From assembly GCF_021729155.1 (NCBI RefSeq), contig NZ_JAJQYA010000013.1, forward strand, positions 62,001 through 126,000: 64,000 bases of DNA, in the 5' to 3' direction. The DNA is from Membranihabitans marinus (GTDB lineage: Bacteria > Bacteroidota > Bacteroidia > Chitinophagales > Saprospiraceae). This document shows positions 18,069-26,339 of this stretch, piece by piece. The position numbers and the translations under genes are program-made. Numbering within the stretch: the stretch's first letter is position 1; each line of letters opens with the position of its first letter. The notes beneath the pieces are model-generated. The model saw nothing but the letters and a program-made list of their open reading frames with translations. It was not told the DNA's origin and searched no databases.

Positions 18069-20150
18069 ATGAAGGAGAATCGAAGAAGTTTTTTAAAATG
18101 GACAGGATTATCCAGCATTGGTTTAACTCTGCCATCGTCTATAGTGGCAAGGCCAAAAAATATCGACAACTCTTCTTCAATTGATGGTGGGATGGCTCTC
18201 CCAACAGAAAGGAGTCAACGGTTTTCTAGCATGATGCAAGAATATTATGTAGGTTTAGTAAAGAAGAAGGATAAGGAACATAATCAACGGATATTTGGAA
18301 TGTCATCCAAGCGGGAAGCATTGGAATACCAATCACAAATTAAAAAGCGTTGGTTGGATTGCTTAGGTCCATTTCCAGAAAAAACTGAACTTAATCCTGT
18401 GATTACTGGTCAACTGAATAGAGAGGGGTATCGAGTGGAAAAGGTAATTTTTGAGAGTCGGCCTGGATTTAAGGTAACGGCTAATTTTTATGTCAACGAG
18501 AAAACCAATGGTCCTTCACCGACCATTCTTGGGCTTTGTGGTCATACTAGGGAGGCCAAAGCCAGCGGCTACGAGGTTTTTGCACAATCCTTAGTTCGTA
18601 AAGGCTACAATGTTTTAATGATAGATCCAATAGGACAAGGTGAGCGTTTGCAATATGTGGATACCGATGGCGAGTCTGAATTTAGCTATGGGGTTAGAGA
18701 GCATATGTACGCTGGAGTTCCCCTAGTGTTGACAGGTGCATCCATGAGTGGGTTTTTTGTTTGGGACTGCATAAGAGCAGTAGATTATTTGTATACCAGA
18801 GCAGAAGTAGATAAAAATCATATTGGTGTGACGGGTAACTCAGGTGGCGGAACCCAGACCGCTTTATTGTGTGCGGTAGAAGATCGCTTGACCATGGCGG
18901 CTCCGAGTTGTTATATAACGACCTTGCGCAGAAATATCGAAAATGAGGAGATACAAGATACAGAACAGTGTCCACCTAAGATATTGGGCCATGACATGGA
19001 TCATTTTGATATGATGGCGGCCATGGCGCCCAAGCCTATAATGTTGATCAGTCAAGAATTTGATTTTTTTGATACGAGAGGGACGGCAGAATGCTTTGAA
19101 AAATTAAAACATTTTTATAACCTATTAGGAGCTAGCGAAAATGTAGCACTATTTGTTGGTGATGGATATCATGGCTACCATTTAGACGGTCGAGAAGCGA
19201 TGTACGGATTCTTTAATAAGATCACAGGAGTTAGCAATATTGATAAAGAAGGTGATGTAGATATAGAAGAAGATGAAGATTTATGGTGTACCTCAAACGG
19301 TCAATTGTCGGAAGCGGAATCTAAACAAGTTTATGATATTTTAAAGGAAAAGTCCATAGCCTGTGCACAACAAAGGAAGAGTCTTACTGGATCAGGTTTG
19401 AATAAGGCCATAAGTGAGGTACTTCGATTACCGATGGATATACCTTTGCCCGATTATCGAATATTGAGGGGTAGGAAGGAGAAAAAGTTTCCGAAATTAA
19501 ATGTGGCTGATTATTTATTAGAGACGGAAACAGGTATTAATATATCAGTCTATCGATTGTCCGACAATTCATTGTATTCGCGTCCCCCACAATCTCCGAG
19601 CAAAGCTATATTATATGTATCACATAAATCGATGGATGAAGAATTGATATCAGATCCTTTTTTAAAAGAATTGGTTGATCAACATCCAGATCATGGTTTC
19701 TATTCCTGCGATTTAAGAGGTATTGGACAGTCATTTCCCAATATTATTATTCCCGATAAAATATTTTTTAAGTCTGAATATCAGTATGCCAATATCGGCA
19801 ATATGCTAAATGAGCCCTTAGTGGGTAAACGCACTTTTGATTTGTTGTGTGTAGTTAATTGGTTGGCATCGCACCGACATAGAGACATTACTGTCGTGGC
19901 GAGGGGATGGGGAAGTATTCCAGCTTCTTTTGCTTCTTTGATGACGGATAAGGTCAATAAGTTGGTATTGAAAAATGCCTTAACTTCATTCTCTTCTATA
20001 GCGGAGTCCAAATATTATCACTGGCCCCTGTCTTCTATGCCTCCAGCAGTTTTACAATACTTTGATTTGCCTGACTGTTATGCGGAGTTGAAGAAAACGA
20101 AGCAGTTGGAGATGATGGATATGTGGGATGAAATGGCTGATAAAGCCTAG
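18069..20150 (+). CDS. Tat-exported two-domain alpha/beta hydrolase
   Basis: A 693-residue protein with a Tat-type leader (NRRSFLKWTGLSS, residues 4-16). The first alpha/beta-hydrolase domain (about 120-390) has LGLCGHT at about 154-160, DPIGQGER at 186-193, the elbow GNSGG with nucleophile Ser258, an acid candidate in QEFDFFDT, and His in DGYHGYHLDG. The second half (about 470-690) repeats the fold (AILYVSHKSM, SCDLRGIGQSF), but the elbow position reads ARGWGS, without a nucleophile. The plan matches the hydrolase at 13121-15160, so the two are paralogues in architecture. An esterase or related hydrolase in the periplasm is likely. It lies 84 bases after the amidohydrolase pseudogene. Confidence 0.8.
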   Translation: MKENRRSFLKWTGLSSIGLTLPSSIVARPKNIDNSSSIDGGMALPTERSQRFSSMMQEYYVGLVKKKDKEHNQRIFGMSSKREALEYQSQIKKRWLDCLGPFPEKTELNPVITGQLNREGYRVEKVIFESRPGFKVTANFYVNEKTNGPSPTILGLCGHTREAKASGYEVFAQSLVRKGYNVLMIDPIGQGERLQYVDTDGESEFSYGVREHMYAGVPLVLTGASMSGFFVWDCIRAVDYLYTRAEVDKNHIGVTGNSGGGTQTALLCAVEDRLTMAAPSCYITTLRRNIENEEIQDTEQCPPKILGHDMDHFDMMAAMAPKPIMLISQEFDFFDTRGTAECFEKLKHFYNLLGASENVALFVGDGYHGYHLDGREAMYGFFNKITGVSNIDKEGDVDIEEDEDLWCTSNGQLSEAESKQVYDILKEKSIACAQQRKSLTGSGLNKAISEVLRLPMDIPLPDYRILRGRKEKKFPKLNVADYLLETETGINISVYRLSDNSLYSRPPQSPSKAILYVSHKSMDEELISDPFLKELVDQHPDHGFYSCDLRGIGQSFPNIIIPDKIFFKSEYQYANIGNMLNEPLVGKRTFDLLCVVNWLASHRHRDITVVARGWGSIPASFASLMTDKVNKLVLKNALTSFSSIAESKYYHWPLSSMPPAVLQYFDLPDCYAELKKTKQLEMMDMWDEMADKA

Positions 20151-20329
20151 ATTTCCCTTTGTCTAAACAGGATTAGTTAGACACTGAAGAATTCCAATGA
20201 GGTGAGGTTCGAATGTTTGATAGATGAATTGCAATATTAATCTACTGAAGTTTTTAACTACTCAGTCAGTCTTCATTAAATCTAGTTATGCCACAGTGGG
20301 TATGACTTCACTCGCTAGTGGCGAACCCA

Positions 20330-20437
20330 CATGAAACACGGAGGTTTCGGTTCCCTCATCCGATGGACATTTAGTCCATCGGGTTGCTCTAAAGAGCAAC
20401 TTTATTCAGTCGTGCACTTCGCTCGGTCATCCTAGAC
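20330..20437. repeat. Palindrome-rich dispersed repeat, copy A
   Basis: Three successive stem-loops: GAAAC/GTTTC around 20334-20348, CGATGGAC (20361-20368) with loop ATTTA and GTCCATCG (20374-20381), and GTTGCTCT (20383-20390) with AGAGCAAC (20393-20400). The linker TCGGTTCCCTCATC before the second stem also occurs, nearly unchanged, in a second copy near 32270. Noncoding; looks like a mobile or REP-like remnant. Confidence 0.6.
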
Positions 20438-20573
20438 AATTCCCCTCCTTTGGAGGGGTGTCAGTTTACTGACGGGGTGGTATGGAAATTCTGTAGGAAA
20501 TATTAAAATTTATTTTTTTTCAATTGAACCACCCCGTCTGACAAGTCAGACATCCCTCCAATGGAGGGGAATT
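20438..20573. repeat. Long imperfect inverted repeat (MITE-like)
   Basis: Left arm 20438-20481 starts AATTCCCCTCC and ends GGGGTGGT. The right arm, about 20527-20573, reads back as its complement (ACCACCCC to GGAGGGGAATT) with a few mismatches. Each arm contains its own small palindromes (CCTCC...GGAGG and GTC...GAC). The roughly 45-base centre is AT-rich. Similar arms are common intergenic repeats in Bacteroidota genomes (recalled, not searched). Confidence 0.7.
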
Positions 20574-20655
20574 TTTACCCGACTAACTCGTCCTAAAAAA
20601 AATTTTTTTCGTTATACAAAGTCAAAAATTTTCTTGACAATAGGCATCTCAATTT

Positions 20656-21263
20656 TCAAAAAATTAAATCCTTGACGAGATCCATTTTAGCATCCCGGTA
20701 GTTCGTTATATGAGTAAGACAAGGGGGCAATTGTTGTGCTGTGTAGGTAGACAATACACCAATTACGCCGATCCCTGCATTGATTTCCGCTTGGACTCCG
20801 GAAGCAGAATCTTCAAATATTAAACACTCTGAAGGTTCTACCCCAAGATTTTTAGCAGATTGAAGATAGACTTCAGGATCTGGTTTGTGGTGAGTAACAT
20901 CTTCGCTGGCCAAAAGGGATGAAAAATAATTCTCGATACCGAGTTGTTGCAGAATCATAATTCTATTGGCAGCAGGTGCTGATGTCGCGTCTCCCAATTG
21001 AATATTGCTATCTTTCAAAAGAGTTAAGAAATCTAGGTATCCCGCTAGAGTTTCTACCTTGTCTTTATATAGTTCTCTAAATAAGCTCTCTTTTTCGTCT
21101 GCTAGGATATCCAATTCTTGTCCTTGAATCGGTCTGTCCAAGAAATGACTCATTATGTATTGGTTGTTTTTGCCATACATGTGGTCTTCAAATTCTTTTT
21201 CAGTAGGATAGATTTCATGTTTTTTGAAAAATTCCTGAAAGGCTATTTTATGATGGGGGTTGA
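20656..21263 (-). pseudogene. Truncated duplicate of the HAD (beta-phosphoglucomutase-like) gene
   Basis: Nearly the same sequence as the intact gene at 22744-23400, but the first roughly 20 codons, including the catalytic DxD motif (FDMDG), are missing. Homology stops at the NPHHK codons near 21263, and further upstream the frame meets a stop. An ATG inside (21180) would give 174 residues lacking the nucleophile. Two substitutions at conserved places also suggest decay: LGDATSAP in place of LGVATSAP, and QAEINAG in place of QAGINAG. The similarity continues about 30 bases past the stop codon, so the duplicated unit is about 20624-21263. Confidence 0.85.
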
Positions 21264-21727
21264 TTTGGTATTATTCGTTTTTACCCAAAAAACCTAGTTT
21301 CAAATTTTGTGAATTATAACCTCTTTCAACCGATCAATTAGATTTGTTATAGATCGAACTCATGTTAATAGCTAAAATCTGTATAAATTATTAAAAACAT
21401 ATCAATGAATAGAAAGTATTCTATTTAATAAAATGTCTAGTTTAATAAATATTTTTGAAGAATTTTTTTATTAAACAAAATTTGTATAATACTGTGTTAA
21501 GTGTAATTGTGTTTTTTATTATTGTTTTTTAAGTAAAATAAATTTATATTTATTGATAATTAATTATGATTAAAATAGCTAATGTCATAAATTGTGTTTT
21601 ATAAAATACATGTAATTTTATTATTTTTGTATGTGTTTTATTTATTGTAATATGTGTTTAATTTATAGTATGTTTGAATTATTGTAAAATAAATATATTA
21701 TACGAAATCGATCTTAAGTCAATTTAA
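21264..21727. other. Extremely AT-rich spacer
   Basis: About 460 bases, far lower in G+C than the neighbours, with long T/A runs and no coding frame. Both flanking genes, which read outwards from it, lack their normal 5' ends. It may be a deletion scar or an acquired segment. Confidence 0.5.
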
Positions 21728-21832
21728 ATTACTTTTTTTATTTGCACCGAAAGTGGTTATAATGAGGAAATAGCTGGGAAATATTCTAACAATTACGACT
21801 GGAACGAAATTGGTCAACTACATAATGATGGA

Positions 21833-22459
21833 ATGGAAATTCTCTTCAATGAACTTAAAAGTAAGAAACTAGATTTAAATATTAGTGAAGGAAAAAATAT
21901 TTTAAAAAGAATTGCACTGGAATATTTTGAAGAGATTCAATTGAATTTAAAACATCCTCACTATCCTATTGGTTATTTACAACATGAAAAAATAGTAGTA
22001 AATAGTTTTAAGCACTTTAATATTTTTTATGAAGGTAGTAGTGAACAAATTCATGAATTATTTTTAGAAACTGGGATAGACGATGAAATTGTTCTTAATA
22101 TTATAAAAATTATAGAAATTTTTGAGAATTCTAATTATAATACTTCGTATGATAAATTAAGGTTGAAATTTAATGAATTTAAAATAGAATTGGAAGGATC
22201 AAATGATTGGAATTATATTTTAGATGATACATATAATATTGCACTGGCTTCATTTGATTATTGGACTCGTAATTTCGATAAATGGGAGTCTGAATTTGGG
22301 AAAATTCAATTAAGACAAAGTAATAGGTTGTTATCAGTGGGCAGAGCGGATCTAGATGGAGCTACATATGGAGCAATAATCGGCGACGGTCCTAGTGCAG
22401 TAGGAAGTGCATTAACATCTTCAGGATTAGGAATTATTATTTCAGTTTTTTGGGAATGA
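21833..22459 (+). CDS. Hypothetical protein with glycine/alanine-rich tail, probably lipoprotein-derived
   Basis: Family not firmly recognised. The ATG at 21833 gives 208 residues, but the same frame is open from 21728 and reads a hydrophobic stub ending in Cys (FFIC), then TESGYNEE and later DWNEIGQLHNDGM, without an upstream ATG. That looks like a lipoprotein whose signal peptide is lost or starts unusually. The middle is helical and acidic. The end (ADLDGATYGAIIGDG...SALTSSGLG) is a Gly/Ala-rich hydrophobic segment that could insert in a membrane. I recall Bacteroidota proteins with a GxxHNxGL start and a DxxGAxxGA tail, of unknown function. The stop overlaps the start of the next small membrane gene (ATGA). 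The DNA is notably AT-rich, suggesting transfer. Confidence 0.6.
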   Translation: MEILFNELKSKKLDLNISEGKNILKRIALEYFEEIQLNLKHPHYPIGYLQHEKIVVNSFKHFNIFYEGSSEQIHELFLETGIDDEIVLNIIKIIEIFENSNYNTSYDKLRLKFNEFKIELEGSNDWNYILDDTYNIALASFDYWTRNFDKWESEFGKIQLRQSNRLLSVGRADLDGATYGAIIGDGPSAVGSALTSSGLGIIISVFWE

Positions 22460-22632
22460 AAAAAGTAATTGTTTTTTTATATTGGTGGATAATAGGAGTA
22501 ATAGTAATGTTCGGATTCTATAGTTTTATTAAATTGACCAACAAAGAAGAAGAATTCAATGTGGGTGTTTCATTATTGGCGTTTATCGCGTTATCTTTTA
22601 TTCTCACCTTAGTCATTAAAAAGGAAAAATAA
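22456..22632 (+). CDS. Small two-helix membrane protein
   Basis: 58 residues from the ATG at 22456, which shares bases with the TGA of the preceding gene, so translation is probably coupled. There are two hydrophobic helices (VIVFLYWWIIGVIVMFGFYSF and VSLLAFIALSFILTLVI) joined by a charged loop (KLTNKEEEF), with a KKEK tail. No family recognised. Its tight pairing with a protein bearing a Gly/Ala-rich hydrophobic tail is compatible with an immunity- or partner-type role, which is speculation. Confidence 0.6.
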   Translation: MKKVIVFLYWWIIGVIVMFGFYSFIKLTNKEEEFNVGVSLLAFIALSFILTLVIKKEK

Positions 22633-22743
22633 TTGTTTCCCAAATAAGAAGATTATATACTAATTTATATTAGTAGTGAGAAATTCAATATCCATGTAGG
22701 GAGTCTTCCTGAAAAAAATTCTTGATGATAGGCATCTCAATTA

Positions 22744-23400
22744 TCAAAAAATTAAATCCTTAACGATATCCATTTTAGCATCCCGGTAGTCCGTTATATG
22801 AGTAAGACAAGGGGGCAATTGTTGTGCTGTATAGGTAGACAATACACCAATTACGCCGATTCCTGCATTGATTCCCGCTTGGACTCCGGAAGCAGAATCT
22901 TCAAATATTAAACACTCAGAAGGGGGTACTCCAAGATTTTTGGCAGATTGAAGATAGACTTCGGGATCTGGTTTGTGGTGAGTAACATCTTCACTGGCCA
23001 ATAGGGATGAAAAATAATTCTCAATGCCGAGTTGTTGTAGGATCATTATTCTATTGGCAGCAGGTGCTGATGTCGCTACACCCAATTGTATGTTATGCTC
23101 TTTTAGAAGAGTTATAAAATCTAGGTAGCCCGCTAGTGTTTCTACCTGGTCTTTATATAGTTCTCTAAATAAACTCTCTTTTTCGTCGGCAAGGATATCC
23201 AATTCTTCACCTTGAATCTTCCTACCTAAAAAATGACTCATGATGTATTCGTTGTTCTTGCCATACATATGGTCTTCGAATTCCTTTGCAGTAGGATAGA
23301 TCTCATATTTTTTGAAAAATTCCTGGAAGGCTATTTTATGATGGGGATTGGTATCACAGATGACTCCATCCATATCGAAGATGACTGCTTTTATTTTCAT
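22744..23400 (-). CDS. HAD-superfamily phosphatase, beta-phosphoglucomutase-like
   Basis: A 218-residue cytoplasmic HAD hydrolase. Motif I is VIFDMDGVICDT with nucleophile Asp9 and Asp11. A helical cap follows (NPHHKIAFQEFF...MYGKNNEYIMSHFLG). Motif II is in VATSAPAAN, the Lys of motif III in HHKPDPEVY, and motif IV is IFEDSASGVQAGINAG. This set matches subfamily IA beta-phosphoglucomutase/sugar-phosphate phosphatases. The exact sugar phosphate is unknown. A truncated copy lies 1.5 kb away in the same orientation. The intact copy keeps all motifs and is presumably functional. Confidence 0.88.
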   Translation of the reverse strand: MKIKAVIFDMDGVICDTNPHHKIAFQEFFKKYEIYPTAKEFEDHMYGKNNEYIMSHFLGRKIQGEELDILADEKESLFRELYKDQVETLAGYLDFITLLKEHNIQLGVATSAPAANRIMILQQLGIENYFSSLLASEDVTHHKPDPEVYLQSAKNLGVPPSECLIFEDSASGVQAGINAGIGVIGVLSTYTAQQLPPCLTHITDYRDAKMDIVKDLIF

Positions 23401-23743
23401 GGAACAAAACTAGGGTTTTGCCATGGTAATTTGAAAATATGCCTCAATATATCGTCAATATTTTCTTCTTTATTTAACCCATTAATTCGAATTGCATTTA
23501 TAATAAAGACTTCACCAAATGAATTTCCGTGATTATAAAATACATTAGATAAATGTATTTTGCAAAACATAAATTTTATAACCGGTTAATACCAATTACA
23601 AACGTATTTGGTATAATATACTTCGTTTGGGGAGAATAATTATAAATGCATTTCGTATAAGACGCACAACTTTGCTTAAAAATCATTTTAAAATTATGAT
23701 TATCCAGCTTTACTTCGGCTAATTCTGTGACAGCGATAATAAT
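23401..23743. other. Intergenic region with short repeat fragments
   Basis: No gene seen. Contains ATACCAA...TTGGTAT pairing around 23588-23613 and the 15-mer ATTTCGTATAAGACG at 23650-23664. The 15-mer recurs at 26948-26962, and a reversed version of ATACCAAATRCGTTT recurs near 26690. Confidence 0.5.
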
Positions 23744-24880
23744 TCAATACGACGTCCACCATTCTGCAAAGGTCTGTGTAGAATCTTTTACTATGATTTC
23801 GTGTCCAATTTCTGGATTTATAACTTGGATATTCAACTCTTTTGCTTTTGCCAGAATACGTTCTATGGGATCTGTCCAAGTGTGAAATGCCAATTTAAAT
23901 CCTGCCCAATGAATGGGCATTATTTTATTTGCCTTTAAGTCCAATCCTGCTTGTGCTGTTTCTTCTGGCATCATATGAACATCGGGCCACAGTTCATTAT
24001 ACTGCCCACATTCCAATAAGGCAATATCGAATGGCCCATACTTTTCACCAATCTCTGAAAAGAAGGGGGCGTACCCACTATCGCCACTAAAATAAATGTT
24101 TTCTGTTGCTGATTGGATGACCCAAGAACTCCATAAAGTACTCTGTCTGTTGTTCAATTTGCGACCCGAAAAATGTTGTGCTGGTGTACAAACAAACTTC
24201 AATGAATCAATTTGTGTTTCCTCCCACCAATCCATTTCTATAATTTTGTTAGATGATACGCCCCAAGCTTCCAAGTGCACACCAACTCCAAGAGGTACAA
24301 TGAATCGGAGGGTCTTATTCTTTAGTTTTAGTACGGATTGATAATCGAGGTGGTCATAGTGGTCATGGGAGAATATCACTGCGTCGATCTGTGGTAGTTT
24401 TTCTACTTCGAGGGGAAACTCAGAATTAAACCTCTTACTTCCCAGCCAGGGATGTGGGGCAGCCACTTCACTAAACATTGGGTCAATCAGCATATTTTTC
24501 CCATCCATCTGTAATAAAAATGAGGAGTGGCCATACCATATTAATCTTGCCTTACCTTGATATTGAGCAACTGCTGCCGAATCGATTTTGTTTGCTTTTA
24601 AATCTTTCTTTGGGCGATCATTGGGTACTTTTGCAGTGAAAAACTTGTAAGCCAAACCCATGGTTTCTGAAAAACTGAGGTCTTGAGGTGCTGAAGTATT
24701 GATATTGTAAAATATCCCTTCTTTAAATTGCTGCGATTTTTGATACCTATTTTGTCTTTCTATCAGAACATCTCCTCCAAAACTCGGGTAAAAATTAGTG
24801 AACATCAAGTATCCAATGATTAATACACCAATAATGATTGGGATCGTTATCAATATATTTTTTAAAGTATTTCTGTGCAT
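23744..24880 (-). CDS. Metallo-beta-lactamase-fold hydrolase (NAPE-PLD/UlaG-like), membrane-anchored
   Basis: A 378-residue protein with one N-terminal membrane helix (ILITIPIIIGVLIIGYLMF), so the enzyme faces the periplasm. The MBL core begins with ARLIWYGHSSFLLQMDGKNMLIDPMF. The zinc motif HxHxDH is in FSHDHYDHLD, followed by HFSGR, YFSGDSGY with the bridging Asp, and a late His in IMPIHWAGF. This order matches N-acyl-phosphatidylethanolamine-phospholipase-D-like and UlaG-like hydrolases. The substrate could be a phospholipid or a cyclic phosphodiester; not decidable here. It stands alone on the minus strand. Confidence 0.85.
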   Translation of the reverse strand: MHRNTLKNILITIPIIIGVLIIGYLMFTNFYPSFGGDVLIERQNRYQKSQQFKEGIFYNINTSAPQDLSFSETMGLAYKFFTAKVPNDRPKKDLKANKIDSAAVAQYQGKARLIWYGHSSFLLQMDGKNMLIDPMFSEVAAPHPWLGSKRFNSEFPLEVEKLPQIDAVIFSHDHYDHLDYQSVLKLKNKTLRFIVPLGVGVHLEAWGVSSNKIIEMDWWEETQIDSLKFVCTPAQHFSGRKLNNRQSTLWSSWVIQSATENIYFSGDSGYAPFFSEIGEKYGPFDIALLECGQYNELWPDVHMMPEETAQAGLDLKANKIMPIHWAGFKLAFHTWTDPIERILAKAKELNIQVINPEIGHEIIVKDSTQTFAEWWTSY

Positions 24881-25307
24881 TACCCTTATTTGTGCTTAGT
24901 TATTTCCCAAAATTTAAAAACTTAATTTAATTTGTTTTTTTCCCTGTATGTCTTTAGACCTATGCCTTCTTTTTCAAGAGACTCGAGAAATAGGGAGGGT
25001 ATTCAAAACCCAGTTAATAAACTACTTCTGAGTTGGTTTTATTGGTATCTAATTGAATATTCTTGACCTCTTCAATTAGGCGCAACTGTAAAACTTCAAC
25101 AGATGGTTTCTCAGTTTCCTTTTTGACTGTGTCAGTGAGATTCGTCGTACCCTCCCCAAATCTGGGTTAGAAAATCGAAGATTTTAATATAAAATTATCG
25201 TATTTCTTTTCCTATGTTGTTAATTTTTCTTGCCGAGCTTTCTTCAAGCTGTTTCAATAAACATACTAGTCATTGACTTCAAAGAGAATATGGCCTGTGG
25301 ATGAAAA
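24881..25307. other. Intergenic region with a probable gene remnant
   Basis: On the minus strand a frame ending at a TAA (25014-25016) reads back about 45 codons with coding-like composition (KKETEKPSVEVLQLRLIEEV...), then meets a stop near 25170. There is no start codon and no recognisable family, so it looks like the 3' end of a lost gene. The rest shows nothing. Confidence 0.35.
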
Positions 25308-26339
25308 TCATTCCTCGCTCTGAAAACGGCTCAATAAGCTTTCTCCACGAACCATAGATGGAAAATATTGAGGATATTCAGGTTTAATAGCACTCACTTC
25401 ATCCAGTTGTTTTATTTCCTCATCGCTTAATTCAATATCAGCAGCACTCAGGTTATCAATTAACTGTTCTTCCTTACGAGCCCCAATAATGACACTTGTA
25501 ACACCTTGTTTATGAAGTAACCAAGCCAAGGAAATTTGTGCAACAGAAGCATTTTTACTATCTGCAATTTCCATCAATTTATCCACGACATTAAAACCCT
25601 GTTCCTCTTCAACCGGTGGAAATTTAAATTTCTCTCTTCTTCCCGATCCCTCTCCTTCTCGGTTATATTTACCACTTAAGAAACCTCCAGCTAACGGACT
25701 ATAAATCAATGTGCCCAGTCCCAAATCGAGAGAAGCAGGTATAATTTCCCTTTCTAGCTCACGACCCACCAGAGAATAATAAGCCTGAACAGAACAGAAT
25801 TTTTCTGTGTTCAACAATTTCGCCATTCCGTCTGCTTTGGCAATTTGCCATGCGCTGAAATTCGAAAGTCCAATGTACCTTACTTTGCCTTGACGAACTA
25901 AGTCATCCAGTGCTTTCAATGTTTCTTCAAGAGGTGTAGTTGTATCGAACTGATGAACCTGGTATAAGTCAATATAGTCCGTTCCCAATCGCTTTAAACT
26001 GCCTTCCACTTCACGCATAATTGCCAGGCGGCTAGTTCCCAGGTCATTGGGTCCAGGAGACATGGTGCTGTATACCTTAGTGGCTATAAGTACATCTTTC
26101 CGTTTATTGCCTAAAGCTTTTCCAAGCATCATTTCTGATATGCCAGAACTATATACATTGGCGGTGTCAAAAATATTTATACCAGCATCAATCGAAAGGT
26201 TAACCATTTTTGTGGCGAGTTCCTGACCAGTTGCCCCAATCATTCCCAAGAAACTTCCAACTTCGTTGTTGAAGGTCATGGTTCCGAGTGTTAACTCCGA
26301 AACGTACAATCCTGTATTTCCTAAGCTTTTGTATTTCAT
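25308..26339 (-). CDS. Aldo/keto reductase
   Basis: A 343-residue cytoplasmic NAD(P)H-dependent oxidoreductase with a TIM-barrel fold. It starts MKYKSLGNTGLYVSELTLGTM, the usual AKR beginning. The catalytic tetrad is visible: Asp in NIFDTANVY, Tyr in the same segment, Lys in LIATKVYS, and His in YQVHQFD. The NADPH-binding end has IIGARKEEQLIDNL. Closest by pattern to bacterial AKRs of the general stress/YajO type; substrate unknown. Isolated on the minus strand, with gene remnants on both sides. Confidence 0.9.
   Translation of the reverse strand: MKYKSLGNTGLYVSELTLGTMTFNNEVGSFLGMIGATGQELATKMVNLSIDAGINIFDTANVYSSGISEMMLGKALGNKRKDVLIATKVYSTMSPGPNDLGTSRLAIMREVEGSLKRLGTDYIDLYQVHQFDTTTPLEETLKALDDLVRQGKVRYIGLSNFSAWQIAKADGMAKLLNTEKFCSVQAYYSLVGRELEREIIPASLDLGLGTLIYSPLAGGFLSGKYNREGEGSGRREKFKFPPVEEEQGFNVVDKLMEIADSKNASVAQISLAWLLHKQGVTSVIIGARKEEQLIDNLSAADIELSDEEIKQLDEVSAIKPEYPQYFPSMVRGESLLSRFQSEE

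Noticed and set aside
20438-20573. A structured RNA gene or terminator pair
   Set aside because: The arms repeat known-looking dispersed intergenic sequences and there is no promoter or T-tract arrangement consistent with an RNA gene; a repeat element is the better explanation.
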